The translations under genes were made by a program, and so were the position numbers. This document shows positions 39,755 to 53,400 of a DNA stretch of 64,000 bases, piece after piece. Source of the stretch: Patiria miniata (lineage: Eukaryota; Echinodermata; Asteroidea; Valvatida; Asterinidae); contig NW_024037076.1 in the NCBI RefSeq assembly GCF_015706575.1, positions 5,924,777 through 5,988,776 on the forward strand, written 5' to 3'. The notes below the pieces were generated by a model. It was given only the letters and a program-made list of their open reading frames with translations. It ran no database searches and was not told where the DNA came from. Position 1 is the stretch's first letter. Every line of letters starts with the position of its first letter.

Positions 39755-39860
39755 ATTATTAGATTTAATGTCCTTCGAGCGAACAGGAAGACTCGGGCTT
39801 TTAAGCGATCTACTCTCGTATGATGATGAGTCAGTCTTCATCACAGTAACCTAGGTAATG
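39755..39860. repeat. Duplicated 5' flank of the GPCR gene, part 2
   Basis: Contains ACTCGGGCTTTTAAGCGAT and CAGTCTTCATCACAGTAA, related to 45290-45370. Together with part 1 it shows that the upstream region of the GPCR exists twice. Confidence 0.55.
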
Positions 39861-40204
39861 CGCTCAAAACGCTATTCCTACGACAAACACTAGATGGACA
39901 TGGATAATCAGAATATCCTATTACCTTGTGCCAGCACGGAGCAGCTTTCAGATTTGATTTATTGGTAATTAAGGCCTAACATAGTGTCTTGTGTCATCAG
40001 TTCGAGGCGGTAGGAGCCTTAAGGCTTTAGGTCTAAAGCGACACAATCTACCGACTGACTGAAATGAGTGGTTGGGAATGTATGTAAAATTGCTGTATTT
40101 TACGAGTCAATCGATTGACTTAGGCGCAATTTTCAAAGAGAGGCGTATCCTCCGCAATGTAATTTTACGTATCAAGTAGGAATGCAAATGATTTGAAACA
40201 CAGA

Positions 40205-41503
40205 ATGGAGAACATTATCACCTCGAATGCAACAGCAGCAAACGGGGTGGTTACTGAGGATCATCCCGACGTTGGAATCACTCTTCGCCTCATCGCTAAA
40301 ATGTTGGTGTTCCTCCTTGGAGTTCCCGGTAACTGCCTGATTCTTCGAGTCTACTGGACCAAGACTCGTAAGACCAGCACCGATATTCTGATCAGAGCCC
40401 TGGCCTGGGCTGACCTGACCGTCTGCTTCTTGACCATCCCGCGGATTATCGTCATGTTGGCATGTGAAAATTTGAATTCCTTTGTGTGTTTCATTGCAGA
40501 GGCTGTTCTCGTTGCACTTTCTAACGCAGCTATAGCCTCGTCATTCAGTATCACTGCGGTGATTGCGGTAGAACGCTATGACTGCGTATGCCGTCCGCAA
40601 AAACGGATTTTCAACCCTGCACGGTCTAAGATAGCAGTTTTGGTCGCAGTGTTGTTTGCAGTCGCCATTCATGCAGGACAAGTCGCCTTTGTTATCTGCT
40701 TTAGAGTGTCATGCTCCATACCCCCTTCTTTACAGGCACACTGGTACATAGACGTGATTGTAAAACCAGTTATATTTGTGATTGCGTTAGTGACAATATG
40801 TGCAAGTTACGGGAAAGTTTACGCCACTATCCGTAAACACGTCAAGGTAGAGCCCGCCCAGGTGCCAACTACACGAGACGAACGCAGACAGAGTGATCGG
40901 AGAGTCGAACGTCACGTAAACTGCTCGACACGACCGACACCACCTCTGCAGATCAATGAGTTGCCGACACGTGAATATGTCGACGAGGCCGTGACGAGGT
41001 TTGTAAATCAACCAAATACAAGTTCGACAACTCATACAACGTCTCAGCAAAAGAAACCCAACGGTGCATGCACTGCTGCTCAAGTCGTATCTTTTGCACA
41101 CCAGGACACTTCTGGCCCTAGCCAACCCAATGTGATCCCCGTACCTAAAGCTATAGCTGCGTCGAATGACAATACCCCATCTCATGGGCAGAGCCATCCA
41201 GAGCAACGACACGCCCCTCTCAGGGTCGGTGCTGCCAAACTACAGCGTAAGACAACCAGAATGCTTTTTATTACCAGCGTGGTGTTTCTCCTGACCTGGC
41301 TGCCCTACCTGATTTTCATTATTAAACAATACTTGTCCCTGGATGGTTCATTCGACAAGTTCGATGAAATAATTGCGGAACTTTCAATCACTCTTTTGAT
41401 CAACTGTGTAGTTAACCCGCTGATATATGGAATCGCAAACAGGCGATTCAGGAAAGACTGCAAAGAGGTGATCCGCAAAATAAAATGCTTCAAACGCAGA
41501 TAG
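40205..41503 (+). CDS. Rhodopsin-class (class A) GPCR, orphan
   Basis: A single exon of 432 codons from the first true ATG (40205), because the longer frame starts at TTG. Class A landmarks: GN in TM1 (GVPGNCLI), LAWADL in TM2, the extracellular cysteine before TM3, ERY in place of DRY at the end of TM3, a WLP motif in TM6, and NPLIY in TM7. Intracellular loop 3 is long (~125 residues), basic at first and then Thr/Gln/Pro-rich. The N-terminus has a NAT glycosylation site and no signal peptide. It ends with the basic tail KCFKRR. AATAAA at 41595 is a plausible polyadenylation signal. The ligand cannot be deduced. A broken paralogue lies at 32185-32624. Confidence 0.92.
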   Translation: MENIITSNATAANGVVTEDHPDVGITLRLIAKMLVFLLGVPGNCLILRVYWTKTRKTSTDILIRALAWADLTVCFLTIPRIIVMLACENLNSFVCFIAEAVLVALSNAAIASSFSITAVIAVERYDCVCRPQKRIFNPARSKIAVLVAVLFAVAIHAGQVAFVICFRVSCSIPPSLQAHWYIDVIVKPVIFVIALVTICASYGKVYATIRKHVKVEPAQVPTTRDERRQSDRRVERHVNCSTRPTPPLQINELPTREYVDEAVTRFVNQPNTSSTTHTTSQQKKPNGACTAAQVVSFAHQDTSGPSQPNVIPVPKAIAASNDNTPSHGQSHPEQRHAPLRVGAAKLQRKTTRMLFITSVVFLLTWLPYLIFIIKQYLSLDGSFDKFDEIIAELSITLLINCVVNPLIYGIANRRFRKDCKEVIRKIKCFKRR

Positions 41504-43555
41504 ACTGTAGATTACTTTTATAGAAGAACGACAAGCACTAGGTAAACAGAATCACTGCTCTCGGACAAACATAACAATATGTAGAAATCTGTAAAATAAA
41601 AAACGCCATGACGACTATGCATATTCCTCGTTTTCATGACGTCTTAATGAATAATAATTTATGCATGACCTGTAGTGCAAAGGTGTGCTAAGGTCACAAT
41701 TATTAGGTATAATAATTAAAGCCCATAACATTTTAGACTTGAGGACAAGTCGCTAGAAAGTCGACCCTTTTAGGGTTACGTAAAGAATCAGTTTAGGGCA
41801 AATGTGACTGCAGTGTGATGCTAATGGACATGTCTCTCTTCACTTTCTAGTGAGTGAGGCATAGTCCAATAACCATTGCTCCTCTTCTTATTTCTCGTTT
41901 TTATTGTGGGATGATCTGTTGAAACAAGCACTTTATAGCCATCCTCATTGATTCCAAATACAACTGAGATTTAAATCTTATGAATCAAGACTGAAACATT
42001 ATTTTTACCGTCAGATTTTTGTATTTTGAATATGGGGAACAATTCAACTCTTTTTCCCTAGAAATATTGGTAATTTTTTTTCTATTTTCTTTTTCAATTT
42101 TTCCTTTATTCGTGGAGGCGGGAAAACGTTTTTTTTTTTCATTATATTTATTAATGGATATTCATCAATTTGTAGACCGTTAAATTGGTATTAGTGGTGG
42201 ACAGCTGAATTTTGTGATCTCTTTATTAAAATAGACATGACTTGGGAATAGAGTATGCAAATTACGTGAAATGTTCTCAGTTACTACTCCATAACATGTT
42301 CTTTATCCCAATTATATATTTTATGAAATGGAGCGTGCCATTTTTTTTATCATACGGTCACTTTCTTTTTGACTCGCCATGTATTCATCTTTTCATCTGT
42401 GATAAACACAAATTGAGCTACTGCCATGGTCACACAAAAATAGAGTCTAATTGCCTGCCTCGTCTCCTTCCTAAATGTCAATTGCATTTGCATGAGTCGA
42501 GAAGAATTGTGTTCCATTATAGCTATATGCTGTTTACGGCCATCACAATAAACTATTAATACATTGGCAATATGTCGTACTTGTTATATCACTAAAATAT
42601 TCAAGTAAATTGCCGAGCAAAGTAGCCGATGCGGGCGATACGATGGCACGGTACAAAACACAGAGAGGCGTGCGCACTGAGCCATGAATCCTAAAGGTAG
42701 CAGACCACTAAATAAACTTCCATAGACCCCAATGGTAAAATGCTCACAACTCTCCAAGGTGTTCGAGACACACATCAAATTAAAGCTTATTCCATCATCT
42801 TTCATTTTCTTTTCAATTTCTGGGGGTCAACTGATGACTTTTAAGAGAAATTTCCATCTGAAGATGATCACCCCTGAAAATAGTCCTGAAGCCCATCGCC
42901 ATTTTGAAAAACGATGCCTACACTCCATTGCAAAATAGAGCGCTTTTAGGGTCCAAATTACATCCAAATTACATAGAACTGCAAGCTCCCAGTCCTGTGC
43001 ACGGCTCCCACCCATATTTTTTACAAACCCTCAAGTTCATGGCCCACAGCATGCTCAAATACTGAAGATTTTGCAAATCGTGATTTGGCCGGCGTAGGCA
43101 ATTTCGGACCGATTTACTGGTCTGCACCCTACAAGTACATCTCGCCCACCACATTCAGTTTGTGACAGCGCCCTTCTATTGTGTCGGCCATATTCTCAAA
43201 TAGGCTAATGACAATGATGACGGCGGGCAGATGAACAGAATATAGATCAGGAAAATATGGTTCATCGATCTTCTATAGTATATGTAATAGTATTGACATT
43301 AAACAAAAAGTGGCATACATTTCAGCCTTAGCCAGGCCTTCTTCAGAGGTAAGTGACAGAGGAACAAGAAACAAACATGAAGGGGACACACAAACATGCA
43401 GGGTTGGAAGGAGAATCACAAAGAAGGAGGGGGGCAGACCAATCCATATCTGGCTACCATCTCTCAAATTTTTGGTCTACATGTACAAATCTATATTCCA
43501 TGACTGAAATTGTAAAAAATCAATCAATATTTTCTTGCTCCAAATTTTTTTCGAA
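41504..43555. other. GPCR 3' flank and interspersed repeats; no gene
   Basis: Starts with the putative 3' UTR. At ~42820-42930 the sequence AGTCCTGAAGCCCATCGCCATTTTGAAAAAC recurs at 49745-49800. The later stretch near 42990-43020 (GTGCACGGCT-CCACCCAT-TTTTTTACAAA) recurs at ~60070. No exon is recognised. Confidence 0.4.
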
Positions 43556-43559
43556 TCAG

Positions 43560-44270
43560 GTTTACAAGGAGGTCCAATGTAAAATTAAAGTTGCATTTAA
43601 ATATCTGTTAGTGGTCATTGCTGAAACCAAGGGTTGGCTGTGGAGTTTAGGGTCCGAGTTTCTATAACAGATGAAACATCCACCTTTAACTTTTTACTTT
43701 TGTCAAGTTTCAACATGTTCAAGTTTTGCAAAAACTAGTACAAATTGTCGTACTCCTAAGTTAGAGTTTCTTCATCAGATTTACTTTATAGTAGTTAAAA
43801 AAAAAAAAATTAATTTTTTTTTTACAAAAGTGGCAAAAATATATGGAGTTCATCAAATAAGGTTTTCCCCTTCTTGAAATTAGATTGTTTCCATTTGTTT
43901 AAATTAATTGTGACAATAACAAATTCTGTTGCCATGTTGTAATTTATGGCATGAAGCAAACACGAAGAGCACTCGCATGACACAATTATAAAGCAGGTAC
44001 AAGTGATTCCTAACTTTCAATCACTTCCTTCACATCCCCATGAACATCAACATCTCAAGGGCAGACTGTTCAGCTGTAATTAGTGTCTTGTTGTTTATTT
44101 AGATTATTATCCGCGGTCTCGGTCTCGGTCTCGGTCTCGGACCATTTCGGTCTCGGTCTCGGTCTCGGTCCGCCTTGAAGGGGCTGGTCTCGGTCTCGGC
44201 CTCGGTCTCGCAACTTCAGGTCACGGTCTTGGTCTCGGTCTCGGACTATCCGGTCTCGACTACAACACTG
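43560..44270 (-). mobile_element. Second copy of the CAGTGTTGTAG hAT-like element
   Basis: On the minus strand it starts CAGTGTTGTAGTCGAG (44270) and shows the GAGACC array with the same interruptions (CAGCCCCTTCAAGGCGGA). It continues into sequence resembling 13100-13170, e.g. AAAAGTTAAAGGTGGATGTTTCATCTGTTA. The far end was not found, so the left limit is approximate. Confidence 0.7.
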
Positions 44271-44954
44271 TTATATAGATAACACACAAAAACAAATACC
44301 GAGAAAAAATGTGTTCCCTGGTCATCGGCCTATTGTTTTCTTTTAGGTTAAGTCGCTGGATTGGACAGGAAAGCCTAAAAAGAAAGAATACATATCTAGA
44401 ACTCTGATTACGTCGTTCACCGCAGAGGGATGGGAATGACGTACGGTCAATCGTGTGTCACACTTGAGCATATACATCGGGGCATTCAGTTCAGTTTTAT
44501 TTACATATTTCCAGTCTGCGCAGGATTATTGAAATATACAAGAAATAACAATATATAAGAAAATATACAATTGCCAGCACATACATGGAGGCATATTCTC
44601 GAAGCCGAAGCTTGTATAGAGATGTCTTTAAATAATAAATGATTAGAAAAATACTGAGTTAAATGATGAGACATACAAATCAGACGGACAAAACAGACAA
44701 ACAGATATACAGAATGACAAAATAAACTGATTACATGGACATGACATTAAACACATGCGTAGTATGGTAAGAAACAATATACATATTGCTAACGACATGA
44801 AACAACTATAAATATAACAAACAACAATGAGAAAAGGAAGTTCAAAGCATAGAAAAAGAAGGAAGAAAATGCCATAAGCTAAGTTACAAAGAGGAAGATG
44901 AGGCCGTTGTTGTAGGAGGACTTTAATCCGCCCACGGACGATTGAGTCGTTATA

Positions 44955-45370
44955 GCTCCGTCAATAGGGTCCCAGTTATTAATATAAAATTGAATGATGC
45001 TCACCGGTAAATTTGAAAATGGGAATTTCTGATGAAAGTTTGAAGAATTGGTGGGCAATAACGGACCGGTACTTATTTTTTTTCCTGAACTTTCAAGCTG
45101 ATTTTGATGTGACAATTGCTGACGTTGCATTTTGTGATAAATAAAGAAATAAATGAAGTCCGTAATAATGTGAACATTTTAATACCTGATTGGTACAGGA
45201 CCTTGCAGGAGCGTTGTATTCATTACAAATCCGTCAACCGGCCATTATTCCCTAATAAAATGCACTAAAAAACTTAGTCTTTGATTTCCTTTAAACGAGC
45301 AGTGCGACTCGGGCTTATTAAGCAATATAGTCTCGTCCGGTGACCAGTCAGTTTTCATTACAGTTATATG
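44955..45370. repeat. Diverged duplicate of the GPCR upstream region
   Basis: Collinear with 38415-38690 and 39755-39860, without the transposons between these two parts. No receptor sequence follows it here. It is ~3.5 kb downstream of the intact GPCR. Confidence 0.6.
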
Positions 45371-47401
45371 GCGTGCATTTTGACATTTGATCCAAGAATC
45401 GAGATATCTCTAGGAATCAAGATATCTCTGTTTCGGACACACAAAGTTAACATATTTTAATCCCTGTAATAGAGATATTATCTATTATCAATAGAGATAT
45501 GTCGATTGCTAATATCCTTTTTGAAACACAAACCACAGGGAGTTCAGCTCCCGTTGTTAACAAATTTTACCAAAAAAACCTAAAACAACTGTATTTTTCT
45601 GTTGTGCTTCCCGGGAAAGTTTTTTTGTGGAGTCCGGGGTTTTTTTTATCTACGGATACAACATAGTTTACACTCCAGCGTTATATTTATGTCGAATTCC
45701 CGATGAGCATATATGCGCTGGAGTTACTCAAGCTATCTCTAACTAACGTTATATATTAGTTTTGTATGAGTAAAACAGTGAATTTTGTTCTCAATATAGG
45801 CTTGAAACAGAGCCAGTACCTACCTCAAAAAGCACTCTTTCAAGAATGATTGTATAAATGAAATTATATGAACAGCTACAAAAATTAGCTTCGGGGAAGA
45901 AATTACATGCGAAAACACGCTCAGTACGGTATTCACTGTTTCAAAAAAATACTTTCAACGCATCAACTACTACTAATACTAACGGCGAAATCGATGTGTT
46001 CGTGAAATGCCCACACGACATTATACAACCACGTGCTATCATTGCGGACGTCGCTTGCCCAACAGTTATTAGCATGTAAAAAGTTTAGCGTACGTGAACG
46101 TAGTAATTGCCCTTAGACATCAGTTCAAGCGCTCATTTTGACAGCGCGGTGTAAACGTTTTTGTTCAATTCAAGATTTCAATGGGTGGGGGGGGGGTGTG
46201 CACCCAGGGGGAACAAACATCCGCTGGGGGCACGTGGCATGCCCCCCCCCCCCCCGTAGTTACGCCACTGATGTCAACGCAGATTCTGATGTCACCAAAG
46301 GGCTTCGGTGCGACAGGGATGGGGCTCACCCATAGGTCCATCCATCCTTCATCTTCCAATGGCATGGAGCTCACGCGCAACATCTTTGCGTGCATGCATT
46401 ATGGAAGGGTATGCTTTTGAAAAGAGATCTTGACGCCTTTGATTTTCCCAATGCCAAAAAAGGTTCTGCTTCATTATGTGACATGGCAGTGGCGACTAGT
46501 ACTCGCTGTGGCTGAGATGGTTGAAGGTTGCAGGTTACATAATTATGGTCTGCATCGAGGGAGATCAGCTTGTGTAATTTCGCAGTTGCTAAAAAGTTCT
46601 TCAATGACCCAATAAAATTGATTTTACTTCATTTTGGACAGTTTTGACAAACAAGTAGCAAAAAAAGTCCTCATTCTCGGAGGTTCGAGTGTTCGTACTC
46701 AACCTCCGCCTTGGATTGGGATGGGCTCGTTCTCAATTGTGATACTCCGACTCAATGACCATTTCTTGTGTGGGCTCCTTTGTAAAGCAGTTTTCTTAAA
46801 CTGAAATGGACTAGCCTCGTTAAAGATTACAATAAAAATAAATAAAAAAATAAAAATTCTGCATTGGCACTCGACAGTACTTTGAACTATATAAAACTGA
46901 GCACTCGAAGACACTCAAAATCTTTCTTATTCTCATTTAGAAATTTGGAGGGACGTTATTAAAAAAAAAGTCTGATAATGCAACCGGAGTCAGTGTTATA
47001 CATTGTAATTTCTGCACACTGTAGGCTATAATTATTTATTGTAGGTAGTATTTTTCTCGATCTGTTATTATTATTAAACACCCAAACAAACATGTCTCTC
47101 TGATTGTACATGATACCAACCCAGATAAAGGTCAAGTGGTGACTGCAACTAATTAGAACATCTCCGTCGCGCGTCATAGGGGTGTGGTGATTGTAAAGTA
47201 CACAAACAAACATATAACAAACAAGATAACTATGGGAAGCGATTGAAGTGCAGATTAGGATAGATACAATTATAAAAGAAGCCAAAATCAAAGTCCACAG
47301 ATATGTATTTGGAAAAAATAATGAACCCCGTTGGGTCAGATCAACAAGTCAGTTTTCTTTAATTTATACCTTTCTAGTCAAACGCACAAGTATACAGCAC
47401 C
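45371..47401. other. Intergenic; includes a hAT-type end at 46270
   Basis: CAGTGGCGTAACTACGGGG on the minus strand (ending 46270) marks one terminus of a G/C-run-rich hAT-type element; the other end was not found. No gene was recognised. The segment just before 47402 should contain the promoter of the transporter gene. Confidence 0.4.
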
Positions 47402-50400
47402 ATGACTGAAGACCAAAAAGACGACCTTAAGATCGATTCTGGGGAGAACGAGCCGCCCAAATTTGATGACATACTTGAGATCATCGGTGGATTTGGAAAA
47501 TGGCAGAAGATATTATTTGTCTGGGCTCCGCTGATAGGCGTTATGACAGGTGCGCATACCATAGCACAGGTCTTCTTTGCAGGAGAGTCCGATCACTGGT
47601 GCCGCGTGCCCAAATGGGACCATGCCAATTGCACCGCCAACGGCCAGCCTGATGACTGGGGGTGTCTGCTGGCCAAACGTGATGCCTCCATCCCGTTCCA
47701 AATACAAGGCGGTAAAAAGGTGTATGACAGCTGCAAAATGTACGACGTGCTGAATGTAGACTTTACTGTGGGAATGAACACTTCCGATTACAGCAATGTT
47801 ACCATCAAGTGCCCAACTGCGGAGGCTGGTTCCCATGCCTGGGAGTATGACACAAGACAATACAAGACCACCATAATAACCGAGGTACCAGTTCTAACTA
47901 TAGGTTTTCCCGGCCAATTTCCTAAAATGTTCATTCACTTCTGAAAATCGGTCATTCTTTTTCATCTGAATTTGAACGCACGTCTTGAATCCCATTTCAA
48001 TTCAACGGAAGTTCAATCGTTTTCATTGTCCGTGCATTCGGTTTTGAGAAACAGACGGCCAATCACGTTACCTGTGCAGTCATTTACGCAAGCATACCTT
48101 TTCTAAGTTGATTTCAGGCACAGCTGATTTGATTGACGGTTAATGAAAAAAAGAAACCCCTAATTGTATCTCGTGCCGATGGCATTCAACTAAAAGTGAA
48201 ATAGAATGGTGAATAATTGAAATTGCCCTCTAAAATCGAAAAAGCAGTCTTGTAAACGGATCTGGATGGACATAAACGAAAGGTGCTGCTCAATCACTTA
48301 ATTGATTGAACTGAAATGGAATCGAATGCTCTGGTAGCGAAAATGAAACGCGTGTTCAGAGCGATTCTGAAATTCAGTCGAAAATGAATGACCGATTTTC
48401 AGAAGTGAATGAACATGGCCGAAAAAACCTATATTAAAATAACAATTCAGTTAAAGAAGCAGGGGGTTCGAACATGGCTTAGGAGTACGATTAGGCCTCA
48501 AAACCTTTTTCTGTTTTGTTGTCATTGTATATAGTTTGATCTTGTGTGTGATGATAGAGGAACTCCAAGCATCCTCCAATCTGTCTACTTCGGTGGTTTA
48601 CTGGTCGGCTCACTTTTCTTCGGATCACTTGCAGACTTGTACGTCCTAGTGTTATTATATCATTACTGCTTCATCTCCGTAAAAGCTGGTTCATTCTCAG
48701 CACGAATATGAACGTGAACGCGAATCGGTGACGTTATGTGCCTATCAATTGTTTCCAAGGGCGGATCCGGGGGGGGCCAAAGGGGGCCATGGCCCCCCCC
48801 CCCCCCCCCCCAAAACGAAATCAATTTTTTTTTTTTTTATGTGACATCGCAATAAAGGCAGGCAATGAGTACACCACCATCTTTTCCTCAAAAAAAACAT
48901 TGGTTAAAGTGGTCAGAAATTGCCTCAGATCGCACCACAGAGCATCTAGAATCCAAAAAAAATTTCGGGGCCCTTAAGCGGGCCCCGAACCCCACGCCGT
49001 AAATTGTTTGACCCACTTTTTGACATCGCAATAAAGGCAGGCAATGAGTACACCACCATCTTTTCCTCAAAAAAACATTGGTTAAAGTGGTCAGAAATCG
49101 CCTCAGATCACACCACAGAGCATCTACAAACCAAAATTTTTTCGGGGCCCTTAAGCGGGCCCCGAACCCACGCTGTAATTTTTTTTTTTCCCCTTTTGGG
49201 GGGAACCAAAAAATTTTTTGGCCCCCCCAAAAATTATGTTCTGGATCCGCCCTTGATTGTTTCCCCCACCCCTCCCCTCCCGGGCTGCCCCACCCAAGAC
49301 GTGGGGATTGTTTCTTTTGAAGTGACAAAATCCCCACCCCTCGGGCAACATTTAAGTGACAATCCCCGACCATGCCCCGACTTACATACGTGGGGCGCAC
49401 TAGTGATTGCCTTTCCATTAGTACGCCAATGTTAACAAGTGACCAAACTCCCCACCCTGGGGCATGAAAAACGTGACCAAATCGCGACATTGGACCTGGG
49501 GTAGCGCGGGGGGAGGGGGAACATTTGATAGGCGCACTACGGCGGCAGCAGGTATCGCATTGTGAATTCGCATAATTGAACACTTTTCAGCTGCGACTAA
49601 TTTTCCATGCTGTTCAAGACATATTCATCAAATTGAAGCTTGTTTTGCCACCTTCTACACGCTGTTCATTTTTAAGGGGCTTTACCGTTTACTTTTGGGT
49701 TATGTGTCCCTATATTGTCCCTCCACAAAATGATCGCCCTTAAAGGTAGTCCTGAAGCCCATCGCCATTTTGAAAAACAATCCATCCACTCCATTGAAAA
49801 AAAAGAGCAAAGTTTGGGTCCCATTGATTTGTCCCCGTAAATGTTAGACATTGTGTGGATTTCCTCACAAATATAAAACATGATGTGGATTTCCTGTGAC
49901 CGAGACCTTTGAAATATGGTAAGTGGGCAATCTATAACTTTTTTCTGCAAAATCTGGCTGAATGTAACCTCAAACGTATTTTCCAAATGTTTCATTGTTG
50001 TTGATTATTCCGCAGCATCGGCCGCAAGCCGGCGACCTACCTCGCTTCTGCATTGCTGCTCTTAATGTCTTTGGGCAACATCTTCTCCCCGAGTATTGTC
50101 GTCTATGCGATTCTTCGATTCTTCGTAGCCGCCGGTGCTATGGGTGCTTTTATCTGTGTGTTTGTCCTAGGTAAGATTGCGTGTTCTGGAACTGTGACAC
50201 CAATGAAATTGACTCGAGTGAAATAACCCTACAATGAACTTGATATGTTACTCTTTACAGCAGTATTGTATTCATACTCGTACTGGAGTACTTTGGCCTT
50301 TTCTAAATCGCACTCATACTCGCAATCATGTTAATGATGCTTGTACTCATACTTGTACTCGCAAACAAAATTAACCTGTTGGTCCGTGACTCCCACTCCA

Positions 50401-53400
50401 TACAGCCCCGTGTGCGCCCTCCATTTAAAATCTTGAATTGCACAAAAACAAAACAAAAACAATATCATAAGTTGTCTTCGGTGCCCCCCTTGAAAAATTG
50501 GTGCATCCCCACGTAGCCCCTTAAAAGTTTAACCCTGTACACCGCTGCATGTACTTGTATCTCGCACTCATGTGTCAAAGTACTTGTACACCTGCTCGTG
50601 CTTGTGGAAAAGTTCTCCTGGCTTGACGGTTAAAAAAGGCCCCTGAAAACGTCCCCATTTAAATGTGCTGCGACTCATGGCAAGTACTTTTGGTCGTATC
50701 GTATAATGAAGGGACCTACTGGTAGACTTGAAAATGTACCGAGCACTCGAGGGGGAAATTCCTTGCACTCGTACTGATACTCGTACTCATGGCCTGGCTA
50801 AACTCTTGTCTAAGCTTAACGTTTGTTTCGTCAACTTTATCTGCATAACGTCAACTTCGATCATCTCCACAACTGCTTTGTAAGACTTTCGCTCCCAACC
50901 TAACCGCACTGCAAACTCTTATTTTACTTATTAAAAAGTTGACAATAATCAAATTTATTTCTGGCTTTCCCGCAATTCCATACTGGAAGTTTGAAAACCA
51001 CTTAATTATCCACACAATCTTTCATGGCCATTTCAAAACAAATTGAAGAGCCCGCCCGCTGTACGTGATAATGATTATGATTTATACATGTACATGATTA
51101 ACTATGTTGATTTTTTTAATTTGATAATATCAATGACATTTATCCTTTTGCAGTAAATGAGTTCCTCAGCCCGAATCGACGTGTGTTAGTGGGAATTTCC
51201 TTCCAGGGATTCTTCGCAGCTGGTTTGACGATCGTTCCCTTGCTGGCCTATTTCATCCGTTACTGGCGTTTCCTACAGCTTTGTATTGCACTACCAACTG
51301 CCCTGTATATTCTCATGTACTTGTGAGTAAGACATAGAAGTAACAGGTTTGCGGTAACACCATGTTAATGATATCTCTTTGTGAGTTGTGTGGTTCTGAG
51401 AAGAACCAGTTGGTTTAACTCGACGTTTCGAACAGTGTGCTCTAGTTTAATGGATGCTTATCTCAGTGGACCGTTGAGGCGGGCGATTCTAACAGGATGT
51501 AAGATGTTTGACCAAGTTAAACCAACTGGTTCTTCTCAGAATCACACAACTCACAAAGAAGTATCATTCACATGGTGTTACCGCAAACCTCCCATTAACT
51601 GATAATGTCCACCATGCAAACCTTTAAGTCTCTTTTAGAAGTAACACGTTAAATTTTACCGATTCCGGTTTACAAAGGGGTGAGGATCGTGGATTAAGAT
51701 TGAACTTTGTCCTTGATGCAGATATTAACCCCAACTTCTCGTTTGTATTATTTTTTTTTAATCCTATCCCCCTTTGGTGCAATTTTTTACCATTTATTAG
51801 ATTTTTTTATCTACACGGTACCTTCAAAATGTTACATCTGAATTTCTGTTTATTATTTTAAAGATATTTACCTAAAACCTTTACTGTTGCCGTGACGTTG
51901 AAATCAAGTTTTGTGACATTATTTGTTGCTTTATTTGAAACCAATCCAGTCAAATGCCTGAATCCGCCCGTTGGCAGATAACCAAAGGGAGATACAGTCA
52001 AGCAGAGAAGACACTCCGCCAGGTCGCAGCACGAAACAAGAAAGACTTTCCCGAGGAGATGTTCAGTCCAGAGGCCATTAGTGCCGCCCAGGTAAGGCCA
52101 AACAAAAACACCTGTTTCCTTGATGTAAATTATACATCTGCAATATAAATTGTCTTTGCATGTAGTTTTTTTATGTATGCAACATTGTAGCTATGTATGC
52201 AACTTCGAAAATCTGGTGAATGAGACTGGTTTAATCTCACTGAATGCAGTGGATTGTGAAGTACATGTATACAGTAGGCTTGTACCAGCTTTGCGAAAAT
52301 TGCCTATTGATTTGTCCGCAGCATCCCACGCTCCACCGCATGTTTCTTGCATACTTTCATGCGATGGCAAGAGTGGATTTTCCATATTCTAGTAACTGTT
52401 TAACCACTCTGAATAAATCGAATGGACTTTTGCCAGTCTTGTTATTCATTGTTTCTTACTCTAAACCTGACAGTATGAGGCCCTCGGTTTCAACTCTAAT
52501 TTGAAATTCGTCCATTCAACAGAGTTTGTATTAAACTGACAGTTACCCACACAACAACTTATTAAACCTAGCAATTCTTATTCCACAGGAGACGCAATCT
52601 AAAGGCCAATCAACGGCAGTGGGGCTATTCCGAACTCCAAACATGCGCATCAAAACATTGAATATAATGTTCAATTGGTTAGTACATAATGGGTCTGACG
52701 AGGAAAGGGACCATTACAAATGGTACGCGTGTGGGATGCTAGTCTTAGCTCTTAGGCCTATGCGGCTGGGAAAAAGTTGCTTGTTAAATCACCATTGTGT
52801 GGTTATTTCACCAAAACCACATTTTTACATCTTAATATTTTGATGTGAAATGCACATCGCCCGTAGTGTGCCAGATGAAATAACCACGCAAAATGGCGAT
52901 TTAACAAACAACTTTTCCAAGTTGAACCGGGTTCAACTTTGCCGATCGTCTGCGAGACAGTTTGCGTCTGTCTGGGTTGTCGGCGACAATTCCGAATGAA
53001 ATATTTCCATTGTGTCTGAGTCGTAGTTTGGGTCATGTTTGCGCTTCACTTTGCGTTTCTTACGACGATTTGGAAACTAGGCCTAATGGTCCCTATAGCG
53101 TCTGATGCACCTACAGGAGACGCATGCGGCAAAAGAAAAATGATTATTTCACAACTTTGTGTGAATATTGTACAGGCCCACATATACAACTCAACATTAG
53201 ATGCACATTCCCGTTAGTGTGTCTGGTGAATCAACTACTGAAAATGTTGATTTCATATACGTCTCCCGCATGCGCACCATACTAAGGTCCCTGTACTGTG
53301 AATTATTCTGATGGGCACTGTTTTTACTTTGCACTGTTCTCGTGTTTATGCCATTCCTGAGTATTTGGGGCGATGTTGCTTTGGTGTCACTTGAGGCACG

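Noticed and set aside
40193..40204. Extended N-terminus of the GPCR (MKHR)
   Set aside because: The first codon is TTG; the first ATG is at 40205.
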